The translations under genes and the position numbers were made by a program. This document shows, piece by piece, positions 53,924 to 63,056 of a stretch of DNA of 64,000 bases (within the stretch, counting starts at the first letter, position 1; each line of letters begins with the position of its first letter). The DNA comes from Nostoc piscinale CENA21 (GTDB lineage: Bacteria; Cyanobacteriota; Cyanobacteriia; Cyanobacteriales; Nostocaceae). The stretch lies in the NCBI RefSeq assembly GCF_001298445.1, contig NZ_CP012036.1, positions 3,963,860-4,027,859 on the forward strand, read 5' to 3'. The notes beneath the pieces were generated by a model. That model worked only from the letters and a program-made list of their open reading frames with translations. It ran no database searches and had not been told where the DNA came from.

Positions 53924-54136
53924 TTAGTTTGTTAAATAACGTTGATATATTTCTTCACATATTCTTGAAACTGCTGTTCCTTTGCGAGTGATGGAGTTTA
54001 TGAGATAATCTCTTGCCATATATTTAACATCAAGTAAACATTTCATTTCTTCATTGAGAATATCCCAGGCATTTTCCTTCTGTACAAAGTAAGTAGCTTC
54101 ATACCAATCTGCACAATGCAAAATCAGTTCTGACAT
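53924..54136 (-). CDS. Hypothetical small protein
   Basis: 70 residues, soluble, with aromatic- and Cys-containing LILHCADWYEATYFVQKENA and a basic C-terminal MARDYLINSITRKGTAVSRI then CEEIYQRYL. The composition is typical of a real small helical protein, but no family is recognised. A C/G-rich repeat lies just after its stop. The upstream space (54137-54273) is shared with the divergent STAND gene. Confidence 0.5.
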   Translation of the reverse strand: MSELILHCADWYEATYFVQKENAWDILNEEMKCLLDVKYMARDYLINSITRKGTAVSRICEEIYQRYLTN

Positions 54137-54273
54137 TCTTTAGCAATCCCTAAAGAGCTGACATATTTATAAATGCGAAAAGTCGGATTCATCGAATCTT
54201 ATCGGAAAAATGGGATATGAGAATTGTAGAGTAATCTATAGTTCTAGAATCTAACTACCCTCATCGTTACATA

Positions 54274-56676
54274 ATGAACGCTGAAGCAGCATTAGCATGG
54301 TTAGAGACCATCATTCCTGCTCAAACTGGGGAACGGTTGAGCGAATTGCAAAAAGTTATTCTTCAGCAGGTTTGGTTGGGTAGAAAATATTTAGATATTG
54401 CCCATGCTTACGGCTGTACTGAAGGACACGTTAAGGATGTTGGCTCACAGTTATGGAAGTTACTGTCTCAGGTGTTGCGACAGAAGATTACTAAAAGTAA
54501 TTGTCGCGCTACTTTGGAACGAGTTCTGAGAAAAACTTCTGCAATATCAGGGTTGATTCATGACTTACCATCGCTACCACAAACTGTCCCCAAATTAGAA
54601 GATACTAGTTTTATTGGGCGACAAGATGCGATCGCTCATTTGAATACTCTGGTAAATCAAGGCGCGAAAATCATTGTCATCCAAGGTGAGGGAGGTTTAG
54701 GCAAAACTACTCTCGCCCAGCAATATCTACAAACCCAGGGTTTTGACTTGGTTTTAGAACTATTAATGGCGAAGGAAAGCCAAAATATCACTGCGGCGGA
54801 ACGGGTGGTAGAGGAATGGTTGAAACAAGACTTTGGGGAAGAACCAGGAATAGAGTTTGGCGTAACGTTAGGAAGACTAAAGCGCCAACTACATAATCGG
54901 CGAATTGGAATTTTAATTGATAATTTAGAACCTGCATTAGATCAGCAGGGAAAGTTAATTGCGCCTCACCACAGCTATGTAGAACTGTTGCGGGTTTTGG
55001 CTGATGTGCGGGTGCAGTCTGTTACTTTGATTACTAGCCGCGATCGCTTGTGCGAACCAGGATTAAATGTCCATCATTATCGGCTTCCCGGTTTAGATCA
55101 AAGCACCTGGCTAAAGTTTTTTAGCAACCGTGGGTTAACGATTAATCTTTCTACTTTGCAACAAATACATCATACTTACGGCGGTAATGCCAAAGCAATG
55201 GGTATTCTGTGCGGTGCAATGCAGGAGGATTTTGGCGGTGATATGAGTTTATATTGGCAAGCAAATCATGATGATCCTTTAGCCGCCACCGATTTAAAAA
55301 ATTTAGCCGTTAGTCAAATTAATCGTTTACAAGCCCTTGATGCTCAAGCTTATCGTTTGCTGTGCCGTTTGGGCTGTTATCGCTACCAAGATATACCCAC
55401 GATTCCATTTCCAGGGCTGTTTTGTTTACTTTGGGATGTTCCTCCGACTGAACATCGTCAAATTATTGCTTCTTTAAGAAATCGCTCTTTAATAGATTGT
55501 AATCAAGGCGAATATTGGTTACACCCGGTAATTCGCGCCGAAGCGATCGCCCGGTTACGCACTAGTGATGAATGGGAAATTACAAATCACAAAGCCGCCG
55601 AATTTTGGACAGCTAGTGTTACACAAATCGCTACATTTGAAGATGCTTTACAAGCTTTAGAGGCATACTATCATTACATCGAAATTAATGAATTTGAGTT
55701 AGCTGGTAAAATTATTCTCAAAAGTCGCAATAATCAGTGGCAACAGTTTTTACCTCTGGGTAGTACGTTATATCGAATGGGACTAATTCAGCCTATTTTG
55801 GCGGCAATTAATCAAGTAATTAACAATATTGCATCAGAAGAAAATATTATTGAATTATATAATATTTTGGGCGATTTATATTGGATAAACGGGAAAATTA
55901 ATCAAGCGATCGCCTGTCAAGAAAAAACTATCAATTTAGCCACACAAGCACTAAAATCACTTGTACCGCAGTTAGAAAATAAACATCAAGTGTACTATCT
56001 GCGAATGTTAGAAGTCGATTCACTGTTAAGTATTGGTCTTTACAAAATAGACTTGTGGGAACTAGAATCAGCCCTCAATTTATTTCAACAAGTAATTTAC
56101 CTGGCTCAAAATACCGCACATCATCGCTGGGCAGAAAAAGCCTCTGTATGTTTAGCATTAGTTAATTCCTATTTAGGATTTTATGATGCGGCTGATGAAT
56201 TAGCCAATGCAGCTTATGAAAATATTGCAAACGAGAAATTACTCAAGACGGGAAGATTTGCTTATTTCCTCCAAATTTTAGGTCAAACATATCTCAATTT
56301 AGGTGATTTATCTAAAGCAAACCAAATTTTTCAGCAAGCGTTGACCTTTGCCGAAGTAGGTCATTATATGCAAGTCAAAGCGAAAACATTAAATGGTTTA
56401 GCAGAAATTTATCGCCAACAAGCAGATTATCAATTAGCCCTTGCTCATCACACAGAAGCTATCGAACTTTTAGAGCAAATAGGCGCTAAATGTGATTTAG
56501 CAGAAGCGTATTTTCAATTAGGCTTAACTTATCAACAACTCGCCAAGACTGATGTCAGCCAAAGGTATTTTCAGCAAGCAATTCAGTTATTTACGGAAAT
56601 CAAAGCACCGAAGCAAGTTGAGAAGATATATAAAAGTTTGTCTATGCAGAATAGACAAGGAGGACAAGGGAGATAG
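54274..56676 (+). CDS. NB-ARC/TPR STAND protein with N-terminal helix-turn-helix-like domain
   Basis: 800 residues. The N-terminal 90 residues (LSELQKVILQQVWLGRKYLD; IAHAYGCTEGHVKDVGSQLW) have a DNA-binding HTH-like pattern common before NB-ARC in cyanobacteria. NB-ARC: SFIGRQDAIAHLNTLVNQGA, P-loop GEGGLGKTT at 138-146, ILIDNLEPALDQ Walker B, VTLITSRDR (RNBS-like). Then a helical region with QAYRLLCRLGCYRYQDIPTI, and C-terminal TPRs (LGDLSKANQIFQQALTFAEV; AEIYRQQADYQLALAHHTEA; QLGLTYQQLAKTDVSQRYFQ). Likely a signal-triggered switch or regulator. Intact, unlike the frameshifted relative at 15518. Confidence 0.87.
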   Translation: MNAEAALAWLETIIPAQTGERLSELQKVILQQVWLGRKYLDIAHAYGCTEGHVKDVGSQLWKLLSQVLRQKITKSNCRATLERVLRKTSAISGLIHDLPSLPQTVPKLEDTSFIGRQDAIAHLNTLVNQGAKIIVIQGEGGLGKTTLAQQYLQTQGFDLVLELLMAKESQNITAAERVVEEWLKQDFGEEPGIEFGVTLGRLKRQLHNRRIGILIDNLEPALDQQGKLIAPHHSYVELLRVLADVRVQSVTLITSRDRLCEPGLNVHHYRLPGLDQSTWLKFFSNRGLTINLSTLQQIHHTYGGNAKAMGILCGAMQEDFGGDMSLYWQANHDDPLAATDLKNLAVSQINRLQALDAQAYRLLCRLGCYRYQDIPTIPFPGLFCLLWDVPPTEHRQIIASLRNRSLIDCNQGEYWLHPVIRAEAIARLRTSDEWEITNHKAAEFWTASVTQIATFEDALQALEAYYHYIEINEFELAGKIILKSRNNQWQQFLPLGSTLYRMGLIQPILAAINQVINNIASEENIIELYNILGDLYWINGKINQAIACQEKTINLATQALKSLVPQLENKHQVYYLRMLEVDSLLSIGLYKIDLWELESALNLFQQVIYLAQNTAHHRWAEKASVCLALVNSYLGFYDAADELANAAYENIANEKLLKTGRFAYFLQILGQTYLNLGDLSKANQIFQQALTFAEVGHYMQVKAKTLNGLAEIYRQQADYQLALAHHTEAIELLEQIGAKCDLAEAYFQLGLTYQQLAKTDVSQRYFQQAIQLFTEIKAPKQVEKIYKSLSMQNRQGGQGR

Positions 56677-56720
56677 AAGTGTGGATAATTGATTTTTTGG
56701 AATACCCTAAGAACGAAAAA

Positions 56721-56756
56721 TAAAAAAGCATGGTATTAATTAACTAATACCATGCT
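56721..56756 (-). terminator. Terminator of acsF (minus strand)
   Basis: AGCATGGTATTA (56727-56738) and TAATACCATGCT (56745-56756) form a 12-bp perfect stem with a 6-base loop. On the minus strand the stem is followed by TTTTTA. It lies 20 bp after the acsF stop. Confidence 0.8.
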
Positions 56757-56776
56757 CATCAAATTATCCAGTAAAT

Positions 56777-57853
56777 CTAGCGTGCCATACCATGAGCCGA
56801 AGCGGCATCAATTGGCTTCATTAAGTACAACTTCAAGAACTGCCAACCATTGGAGATATATAATGGCAACTTCTGGAAGAATTGGAAGAATTTAGGTGTT
56901 TTGGAGTTAGCGATCGCGCTCAATTTTTCGTTATTCTTAACACATAAATCTAGGCGATCGTAAAACTCTGGATTTTCCACATCCAACATTACCGGGAAGA
57001 CTCTACCTGCGGTTTCATTGGTTTTCTTGATGACGTAGATATCATAGTCTCGTGCATCCAAACCAATAGCAGCGTAAAAATCTTTGCGCTGTAAATCATT
57101 AAGATACATGGTCACAAATACAGACAACAAGAAAAAGCGACTCCAAAGTTTTGCTTTCCAGTCGTTCAGCATTTGTGGCTGCGCTCTCATAATGGCATCA
57201 AAGAAATCGCCGTGACGGTTTTCGTCTTGACACCAGTTTTCAAAGAACCGGAAAATTGGATAAATTCTGTCTTCGGGATGCGCTTCCAGATGACGGTAAA
57301 TGGTGATATAACGCCAATAACCGATTTTTTCGGAAAGATAAGTGGCGTAGAAAATGAATTTTGGTTTAAAGAAGGTATAATTGCGGCTCTTGGTTAAAAA
57401 CCCTAAGTCAAGAGACAAATTAAAGTCTGACATCGCTTTGTTCAAAAAGCCAGCGTGACGTGCTTCATCCCGTGACATCAGGTTGAAACACTCAGCTAGG
57501 ACGGGGCTTTTATCTTTTAAGCGACGACCTAATTCTTTGTACAGCAAGAAGCCAGAAAACTCTGCTGTACAAGAACGCTCTAGAAATTCAATGAACAACT
57601 GGCGAGTTTCCCCGTCGATGTGATCCCAGGATTGTTCAAACTCGGCATCCCGAACGAAGTGATGGCGGTTATAATCAGCGCGGAACTCTTCTAAGATGGC
57701 GATTAACTCATCTTCGTTTACAGAGATGTCCATCCGCGCCATCTCATCAAAATCGGTAGTATAAAACCGTGGTGTTAATAAGGTTTCTTTTGCCGGGACT
57801 TTAATCCCTGGCCGTATTTCTTCAAAGCCTGGTTTTTTGAGGGAATCTACCAT
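56777..57853 (-). CDS. acsF: Mg-protoporphyrin IX monomethyl ester oxidative cyclase AcsF
   Basis: A 358-residue diiron monooxygenase that forms the fifth ring of chlorophyll using oxygen. The ligands are in AILEEFRADYNRHHF, FIEFLERSCTAEFSGFLLYK, MSRDEARHAGFLNKAMSD and FENWCQDENRHGDFFDAIM, all intact. The start MVDSLKKPGFEEIRPGIKVP is normal and there is no signal peptide. Monocistronic, with a strong terminator behind and 246 bp of upstream sequence. This aerobic form is the main cyclase of oxygenic phototrophs; a second copy often exists for low oxygen. Confidence 0.96.
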   Translation of the reverse strand: MVDSLKKPGFEEIRPGIKVPAKETLLTPRFYTTDFDEMARMDISVNEDELIAILEEFRADYNRHHFVRDAEFEQSWDHIDGETRQLFIEFLERSCTAEFSGFLLYKELGRRLKDKSPVLAECFNLMSRDEARHAGFLNKAMSDFNLSLDLGFLTKSRNYTFFKPKFIFYATYLSEKIGYWRYITIYRHLEAHPEDRIYPIFRFFENWCQDENRHGDFFDAIMRAQPQMLNDWKAKLWSRFFLLSVFVTMYLNDLQRKDFYAAIGLDARDYDIYVIKKTNETAGRVFPVMLDVENPEFYDRLDLCVKNNEKLSAIANSKTPKFFQFFQKLPLYISNGWQFLKLYLMKPIDAASAHGMAR

Positions 57854-58099
57854 GTCTTGATTGCCACGAGTGTCTTTATTATCTTGATTACGCCCTTTGG
57901 GTTGTGCAGTTTAGACCGCTTAACCTGAAAGTCAATGGTAATACTTTCATTGGGCGCAGCAAAGGACAATAATTAATTTGTATAAAATTCAGTCTACCAA
58001 GGTGTAGAGGAAAACTGGTATGTGAAACGTTAAGAGTTGCAACAACTCTACATAAATCTCCCAGCTTTTTAAGAGCGACTCTGAACAATCGCAGTTATT

Positions 58100-60982
58100 T
58101 CATCGTTCTTGCTTTGGACAAGCATAAGCATTAGACTTTAAAAGATTTTCCTCAGCCCCAGATGCGTGAGAAATCAGGGTAACTTCACCCGCACCATTGA
58201 AACGCCAACCATTAGCAGGTGCGATCGCCATTGTTTTTTCCATAGCAGGTGATTTAACATCTACAGGTAAATTTCGCCTAGCTGTCATTTCTCTTGTGCG
58301 AGTATCTGACCACAACACATCACCACCCAAAAGTTCATAGGGGTTAGTAGGTAAACCGCCACGTCCTGTCACCACAAATTGACTATTGTTATTTTCATCT
58401 TCTTTTGAACAATCAGCAGCGAGTAACGTTGAACTGTCAACAATACTAGTTGGTAATTCACTTAACCCCTGAATCGGATCAACCTGTAGTGTATTAATAG
58501 TCACCTCTCCATTGATCCCCAGTTGAGAACTAGCAGTAATATCACTAAATTGCGTATTTCGGAAACTTGGTGCAATCCCAAAAATGCTTTGTGCTGTAAT
58601 ATCTATTCTCCCACCCCTACCATTAAAAGCATTGGCGCTAATATCGCTATTTTCACCAGGAATAGCAATTAAAAAGTTGGTGTTGATATTGATGTTTCCG
58701 CCATTACCGCCTGCATTAGCGGTACCTGCATTGGCAGAAATAGTACTATTCTTTCGCAACAGCACAACATCTCTCACATTGAGATTAATATTTCCCCCTT
58801 CACCAGCAGTTGTCCCTGTTGTAATTGTTCCCTGATTATTCAATCCTAAAAGACGAGTATTAACTGTTATATCGCCAGCATTAGCGCGTTCAGTTCCACG
58901 TACACGCGCAAACAAACCACTATTAGCACCGTCATTAATAATTGAGTTACTACCAAATTCTGCCAAGCGTGCTGCAAAAGTCGGGTCACTACCACTAATG
59001 TTCACCCTATTTTTGGCTTCGATAGTAATGTTACCTGCATTACCAATATTGGAAGCACTGGTTAAAATTTGACCACCACCAACTAAATCAACGGTATCGG
59101 CAATAATATTAATGTTCCCTCCCCGACCTCCGCTACTACTACTAGCACTTACTAATGCTCCATCTGTTACCTGCAAACGACGAGTTTTAATATCAATATT
59201 CCCCGCTTTACCAATCGCATTACCTACAGTGTCAGTAAATAATCCTGAAGAGAAAAATTTGAAGTCTGGGTCTGGAGAAAATGCTATTAGCTTAACTGAT
59301 TCTGTTGCATTAATTTGAATGTTTCCGCCATTGCGTGAGCCAGTGGTTATAGATGAAATTGCTGCACCATTCGTTAAAGTTAGGTTTCTAGTATTAATAT
59401 CAATTAGTCCAGGACTAGCCATACTGTCTACAGGAGTTCCAATAAAACTCCTGTTATTCAATAATATATTTTGAGCATTAATTATTATGTTGCCAGAAAG
59501 TCCTGCATTGAAGGCAGATGAGTCTAGAGAGGAGGCATTTAAAAAGATGTCTCTAGCTTGGATATTCAGATTACTAGCATTGCTCGTACTTTCGTCAGTA
59601 GCAGTAGTACTTATGGCACTGTTGGTTAAGAAAACAGAATCATTAGCTTTTATAGATACTCCATTCGTATTACCATTGCCTGAATTAATGGAGTTCAATG
59701 TAGTATTTTTTAATAAAACAGAACCAGCTATTATTTTAATCCCACTTGTAGTACCAAAGCTACCACTATTAATATCACTATTAATAAAACTATTATTACT
59801 ATTGACAGATTCTTTCGCCTCTATAAATACTCCCCCAGTACTTCCTCTTCCATAGTTACTAGCACTCAATGCAGTATTATCCAATAATACTGATTCAGCT
59901 TTGATGTGAACACCATCCGTATTGCCTGTAGCTGAAGAGAAAGAATTGCCCACATCACTTCTAATGAAACTATCATTCAATAAAACTGCTCTAGCTTGAA
60001 TGTCAATACGTCCAGTATTACTTATCGCATAATCAAGACTGTTTCTAATACTATTAGTAATCACACTCTCTGTAATATTTATTCTTCCTGTGGCGTTAAG
60101 AATAATATCTCCAGCCTGATTGAAATTTCCAATTAGTCCACCTATTATTTGAGTATTGGAAATACTTAAATTATGGGCATTTATGCTCAAACTACCGCCG
60201 CCATTAGACCTCACATTTGCAGAGCCATTGAGAATCGAAATATCGCCTCTTATTAAATTATCAGGATAACTTAAATATAGATTCTGATTATTAGTATTTA
60301 ATTCTACAGTTCCTTCTCCCGCTACCGCTCCTAACTCAATTCGTCCACCTGGAGAAGATAAATTTCCGCCGTCTATAGAGACTTTACCACCTAATAATAA
60401 TAAGCTTTGACCATTATGAACTGATAGATTTGTATATTGGTTAGTAATAGAAGAATTATAAATTTGATTGAATAAAAAAGCTGAAGGATTGACTGTGAGT
60501 AATGCTGGATTATTTGGCACAGAAGCACTGAAGAAACCTTGATTGCCAAAAGCGATCGCATTAGCTGTGGTAGCGACAAATGAGCCACCAACATTTAAAC
60601 TAGCATTAGGGCCAAATAATATTCCATTAGGATTAAGCAAAAATAAGTTTGGACTACCAACTCCAGAAGTTTTGAGAGTTCCGAAAATATCAGAACGACT
60701 TCCACCTGTTACCCGCACTAAAATATTCTGAATATTTGCACTAGGATTTATAAAATCGGCTGTGTGCATTTCAGGAACACTAAATTGCTTAAAACTATGA
60801 AAAAGGTTATTACCTGCTACAGTACCTGCCGTAATTTCCCATATCATATTATTGGGTGTAACAACAGAATTTTTAGGTAATGTTGTATCAGGAACAATTT
60901 GAGCCTGCGTAACGTTTATTGGAGTCAGACAACACCATATTATTCCACTCACAAAACAAGATTTTAATCTGAAATTTTTCAT
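58100..60982 (-). CDS. Two-partner-secretion filamentous haemagglutinin-like exoprotein
   Basis: 960 residues. Signal peptide near residues 8-28 (FVSGIIWCCLTPINVTQAQ). TPS domain: IVPDTTLPKNSVVTPNNMIW, FHSFKQFSVPEMHTADFINP, ILVRVTGGSRSDIFGTLKTS, FLLNPNGILFGPNASLNVGG. A long beta-helix of repeated DITVNTRLL-, NINIIADTV- and GNITIEAKN-type strands follows to about residue 820, with a C-terminal tail (AIAPANGWRFNGAGEVTLIS). Such proteins are secreted through a TpsB/Omp85 porin, which is not present in this window. Function unknown: adhesion or matrix role is inferred from the family. Confidence 0.9.
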   Translation of the reverse strand: MKNFRLKSCFVSGIIWCCLTPINVTQAQIVPDTTLPKNSVVTPNNMIWEITAGTVAGNNLFHSFKQFSVPEMHTADFINPSANIQNILVRVTGGSRSDIFGTLKTSGVGSPNLFLLNPNGILFGPNASLNVGGSFVATTANAIAFGNQGFFSASVPNNPALLTVNPSAFLFNQIYNSSITNQYTNLSVHNGQSLLLLGGKVSIDGGNLSSPGGRIELGAVAGEGTVELNTNNQNLYLSYPDNLIRGDISILNGSANVRSNGGGSLSINAHNLSISNTQIIGGLIGNFNQAGDIILNATGRINITESVITNSIRNSLDYAISNTGRIDIQARAVLLNDSFIRSDVGNSFSSATGNTDGVHIKAESVLLDNTALSASNYGRGSTGGVFIEAKESVNSNNSFINSDINSGSFGTTSGIKIIAGSVLLKNTTLNSINSGNGNTNGVSIKANDSVFLTNSAISTTATDESTSNASNLNIQARDIFLNASSLDSSAFNAGLSGNIIINAQNILLNNRSFIGTPVDSMASPGLIDINTRNLTLTNGAAISSITTGSRNGGNIQINATESVKLIAFSPDPDFKFFSSGLFTDTVGNAIGKAGNIDIKTRRLQVTDGALVSASSSSGGRGGNINIIADTVDLVGGGQILTSASNIGNAGNITIEAKNRVNISGSDPTFAARLAEFGSNSIINDGANSGLFARVRGTERANAGDITVNTRLLGLNNQGTITTGTTAGEGGNINLNVRDVVLLRKNSTISANAGTANAGGNGGNININTNFLIAIPGENSDISANAFNGRGGRIDITAQSIFGIAPSFRNTQFSDITASSQLGINGEVTINTLQVDPIQGLSELPTSIVDSSTLLAADCSKEDENNNSQFVVTGRGGLPTNPYELLGGDVLWSDTRTREMTARRNLPVDVKSPAMEKTMAIAPANGWRFNGAGEVTLISHASGAEENLLKSNAYACPKQER

Positions 60983-61374
60983 AGTTCTGTGTGCCTGAGA
61001 TAATTATTAATGTATTTCAGAGGATGGTTGAAAAATATTTGGCAAGTATAGAATCCTAATTTGATTACTGAGCCTAATTGTATAGGCAGCGAATAGGGAA
61101 CTCTTAACAGGAAACGGCAAAAATATATTTAGTAAGCATACTGATTTTTATAAAAAATCAAAATATGACTTTTATAAGTTGCCACTACACCAACAAAGTC
61201 TCTAGCGCAATTTATCTGCGAAGGTCATCTCTTACGCAACAATTGTCTTACCGCCTATGCTGACTAATAAAAAATCAAAGTTTTTCAACCCATACAGGTG
61301 GATTTTACTTATGTAGTTGCAACTTAATATTGGCCAGCAAAAGTAATTAACTAGACTTTTCAAAAAACTCCAAT
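60983..61374. other. Intergenic region, 392 bp
   Basis: Separates two minus-strand secreted-protein genes. No hairpin with a T tract, repeat or small gene was recognised; it holds the promoter of the exoprotein. Confidence 0.5.
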
Positions 61375-61860
61375 TTATGGGCAAGATTGGGGTGAAATTT
61401 GGTAATTAATTGTGTAACCTCTAAGATTCATCGAATTTGAAGTCACCGTTGCAAAATTCGCAGAAAAAAGCGTTTGTTGAGTTTGAATATCTGTAACTGC
61501 GTCATCAAATTTTACGGTTGTTGTACTGCCGAAACAAGTATCAAGATTAAGAGGGAACTCGTCACCTGGTTTCATTGACAAAATATTAGATTTTTTGACA
61601 CTAGCACCTTGGACTGTGACAATTATTTGTCCTGCCTGATTACTAGAATTTTTTATGGATGTTACTCGTATTTGACTTAGAGTACCTACTATCATGAGAA
61701 TAGGTGTCTGCATACTAATGCTATTTCCAATTACCATTTTTTCTAGAATCACTTCGTTAAAATTAGCTGCTAATGCAGAATTTATGGGAACTAGTATGTT
61801 TATAGATAGAATGACAACGAGCAATAATTTCCATAGCCGATTTAACCAAACTTGCAACAT
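61375..61860 (-). CDS. Secreted hypothetical protein
   Basis: 161 residues with a clear signal peptide (WKLLLVVILSINILVPINSA, cleavage near LAANF). The mature part is beta-rich (ILMIVGTLSQIRVTSIKNSS; QAGQIIVTVQGASVKKSNIL; RGYTINYQISPQ) and has two cysteines (in LDTCFGS and the C-terminal SCP) that could form a disulfide. No named family. It follows the large exoprotein gene in the same direction 392 bp upstream of its start, so a common role is possible but unproven. Confidence 0.65.
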   Translation of the reverse strand: MLQVWLNRLWKLLLVVILSINILVPINSALAANFNEVILEKMVIGNSISMQTPILMIVGTLSQIRVTSIKNSSNQAGQIIVTVQGASVKKSNILSMKPGDEFPLNLDTCFGSTTTVKFDDAVTDIQTQQTLFSANFATVTSNSMNLRGYTINYQISPQSCP

Positions 61861-62255
61861 ATCAACTAATTCCTAAGTAACCGCAATGAATTTTGCCTAT
61901 TAGTTACAAAATAATGTAATTTTTCTACATTTTGACAGATATACTAGCCGTGATATTTAGCTTATTTCACGTTATTCTGTATAACTGATTTTATATAGAA
62001 CTGAGGCTTGGATTTATACTACGGCCAAAACAGGATATTTGCTGGTTAAATTTTGTATTTTATCTAGATAAAAATAATTTAAACCAAATGAACCAGCGTA
62101 AATTGCTGATAGCAGAAAATTAATTAAAAAAGCTCAGGAAGTAGAAGGCAAGTTGAAACTAATGTCTTCCTCTGACTGCCTGAGCAATTATTCTTTTACT
62201 AAAGTAAAGTATTGGTTTGTAACAATAGTTTACTTATTGACTATTCGTACAATCT
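61861..62255. other. Intergenic region, 395 bp
   Basis: Includes the minus-strand terminator at 62122-62185 and AT-rich sequence around 61990-62090. No further feature was recognised. Confidence 0.55.
62122..62185 (-). terminator. Terminator of the DUF2996 gene (minus strand)
   Basis: GCTCAGG (62132-62138) pairs with CCTGAGC (62179-62185), with partly complementary CTTCC/GGAAG inside. On the minus strand it is followed by TTTTTTAATTAATT. It lies 70 bp beyond the gene's stop. Confidence 0.6.
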
Positions 62256-62876
62256 CTAGTTTCTACCCAGCCATTTTTGACTGTTCAAACGCCGCACTAA
62301 ACCAAATACCAACAAATCTAGTGTAGTTTTACGTTCGTCAATTAAGAATGATTCAAGGGTACTGGGTCTTTTGCCTTCGTTGCAGGAAAAGCCTTTTTTC
62401 CCTTGAATATCTTCGTCGGGAAAATACACGTTAAATTGACGTTGACCGTTTTGCCAATTGCCAATAACTTGCCAGTATTCTTCATCGGAAGGTAAACCAG
62501 CGATTGGCAGTTTTTGTTTAGCAAAAGTTAATTGTAAATCTTGTACGCCTTCCTCCGCGATCGCCTTTTGCAAAGCTGGGATGTATTCTTGCTGGATAAA
62601 CTCTGCAAACGGCTTATCTTCAACGGCTGGGGCTTTCTCTTTTTTGGCGGCTTTAGCGGCGGCTGGTTTTTCTGCACCATCGGCGGTTGGTTTAGCAGCG
62701 TTAGGGTTAGTTTTTGGGTTGGCTGCTTTGGGATCTGGCGCGTTGGCAGTAGGTATATCTGTAGCTACTGGTTCGCTGGTGCTGGGGGCGTTTGCTTCAG
62801 CAACAGTAGGAGCTTGTTTGTCAACAGTGCTGGGAGCTACCTCTCCCGCTTGATTGTGATTGGTTTCGTCTGCCAT
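62256..62876 (-). CDS. DUF2996 family protein
   Basis: 206 residues. The first 95 are a low-complexity Ala/Pro/Asn/Lys linker (NAPDPKAANPKTNPNAAKPT). The C-terminal 110 residues carry the conserved domain: KPFAEFIQQEYIPALQKAIA, LTFAKQKLPIAGLPSDEEYW, NWQNGQRQFNVYFPDEDIQG, ERKTTLDLLVFGLVRRLNSQ. DUF2996 is found in cyanobacteria and plants, and as I recall the plant LPA3 protein (PSII assembly) belongs to it; that link is from memory. Membrane spans are absent. Confidence 0.82.
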   Translation of the reverse strand: MADETNHNQAGEVAPSTVDKQAPTVAEANAPSTSEPVATDIPTANAPDPKAANPKTNPNAAKPTADGAEKPAAAKAAKKEKAPAVEDKPFAEFIQQEYIPALQKAIAEEGVQDLQLTFAKQKLPIAGLPSDEEYWQVIGNWQNGQRQFNVYFPDEDIQGKKGFSCNEGKRPSTLESFLIDERKTTLDLLVFGLVRRLNSQKWLGRN

Positions 62877-63056
62877 TGCTTAGGTCAATCCTTTATCTAG
62901 CTTTGGGAGCGATCGCTCACCTTTGTGTACTAATTTATCTTGATTTTGACATATAAGAGCTAATTGATAATCAAGAGTTAATAGTCCATAGTCAAAAGTC
63001 AATGGATGCTAGTTAAATTCCTTATATTTCTAGGGAGCAAATTTACTTCTAGTAGT

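Noticed and set aside
57888..58088. Minus-strand frame upstream of the acsF start
   Set aside because: No homology pattern or ribosome-binding site; it lies in the gap between acsF and the exoprotein gene.
59487..59855. Plus-strand frames opposite the exoprotein
   Set aside because: Shadow frames caused by the repetitive beta-helix codons on the other strand.
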